Below are positions 23,752 to 23,895 of a stretch of 23,895 bases of DNA, piece after piece. The position numbers and the translations under genes were made by a program. Numbering within the stretch: position 1 is the stretch's first letter; the number at the start of each line of letters is the position of its first letter. Source of the DNA: Bacteroidales bacterium (GTDB lineage: Bacteria; Bacteroidota; Bacteroidia; Bacteroidales; P3). The stretch covers positions 1 to 23,895 of the forward strand of contig JAEDJL010000034.1 in the NCBI GenBank assembly GCA_016296345.1, in the 5' to 3' direction. The notes beneath the pieces are model-generated. The model was not told where the DNA came from. It did no database searches and saw nothing but the letters and a program-made list of their open reading frames with translations.

Positions 23752-23895
23752 ATGGAATACATTACTATTATCATTTTCGCTGTATTTGTGAATAATGTCA
23801 TCTTGTCCCAATTTTTGGGAATTTGCCCTTTCTTGGGCGTTTCGACCAAGGTAAGCACCGCAGCAGGCATGGGAGCGGCAGTTGTCTTTGTCATG
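23752..23895 (+). CDS. rnfA: RnfA, electron-transport complex subunit (5' part, cut by window edge)
   Basis: 48 codons are in the window, beginning MEYITIIIFAVFVNNVILSQ and continuing FLGICPFLGVSTKV. The F-(V/I)-N-N-x-V-L pattern and the FLG-C-P-F motif are those of RnfA. NqrE, the nearest relative, reads more like FLGMCSYLAVS, so RnfA is preferred. RnfA is an integral membrane subunit of the Rnf complex, which moves electrons between ferredoxin and NAD+ coupled to Na+ or H+ transport. The conserved Cys in this first hairpin helps bind a membrane-embedded iron-sulfur centre. It starts divergently from the hydrolase gene, so it leads its transcription unit here. Confidence 0.88.
   Translation, partial: MEYITIIIFAVFVNNVILSQFLGICPFLGVSTKVSTAAGMGAAVVFVM

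Overview
The window looks like a chromosomal segment of an A+T-leaning member of the Bacteroidota, most likely Bacteroidales. Four things point there: type IX secretion (T9SS) hallmarks (a C-terminal sorting domain at the left edge, a PorV/PorQ-type barrel, a giant exported protein with a sorting-domain-like C-terminus), a fused SecD-SecF protein, TAnnTTTG-type -7 boxes before most transcription units, and an RnfA start closest to Bacteroidales RnfA. No tRNA, rRNA, transposase, phage gene or CRISPR array was seen.

Layout, left to right. Bases 3-68 are the last 21 codons of a plus-strand T9SS cargo gene, followed by a terminator. A minus-strand greA-HIT pair follows (199-1073). Bases 1168-10973 appear to be one minus-strand operon, read from right to left: a 107-residue membrane-anchored protein, a TonB-dependent-receptor-like barrel, a 1535-residue exported protein and a PorV/PorQ-like barrel. 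It has a promoter matching the Bacteroidota consensus (10989-11019) and a terminator (1101-1138). Next is secDF (11081-14122, minus), then a divergent MFS transporter (14569-15936, plus) with a strong terminator. A gene-poor stretch leads to a minus-strand pair, a four-TM membrane protein overlapping a small XRE regulator (16492-17179), with an elaborate leader. Bases 17571-23564 hold a co-oriented minus-strand run: alpha/beta hydrolase, CPA1-type cation/proton antiporter, ackA, a PlsC-like acyltransferase and aspS. The plus-strand start of rnfA runs off the right edge.

The most unusual signal is a family of short palindromic repeats. Three loci (14265-14348, 17421-17508, 22970-23053) each carry exactly four units at an exact 21-base period, built on a CGCCG/CGGCG core with A/T-rich arms. 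Two lie between genes. The third is inside the alpha/beta hydrolase gene, where 4 x 21 bases add 28 residues (171-198) as four basic 7-residue repeats without breaking the frame or removing catalytic residues. This resembles the in-frame palindromic elements known from Rickettsia, but the sequence does not look like those. The second candidate system is the four-gene receptor/exoprotein/PorV-like operon. It looks like a dedicated surface-export or surface-assembly module, and its substrate is unknown.

How the genes fit together: SecDF drives Sec export of the many signal-peptide proteins, and the T9SS would carry the giant protein across the outer membrane. RnfA, AckA and the cation/proton antiporter suggest a fermentative, ion-gradient-dependent anaerobe; that is inference from gene content.
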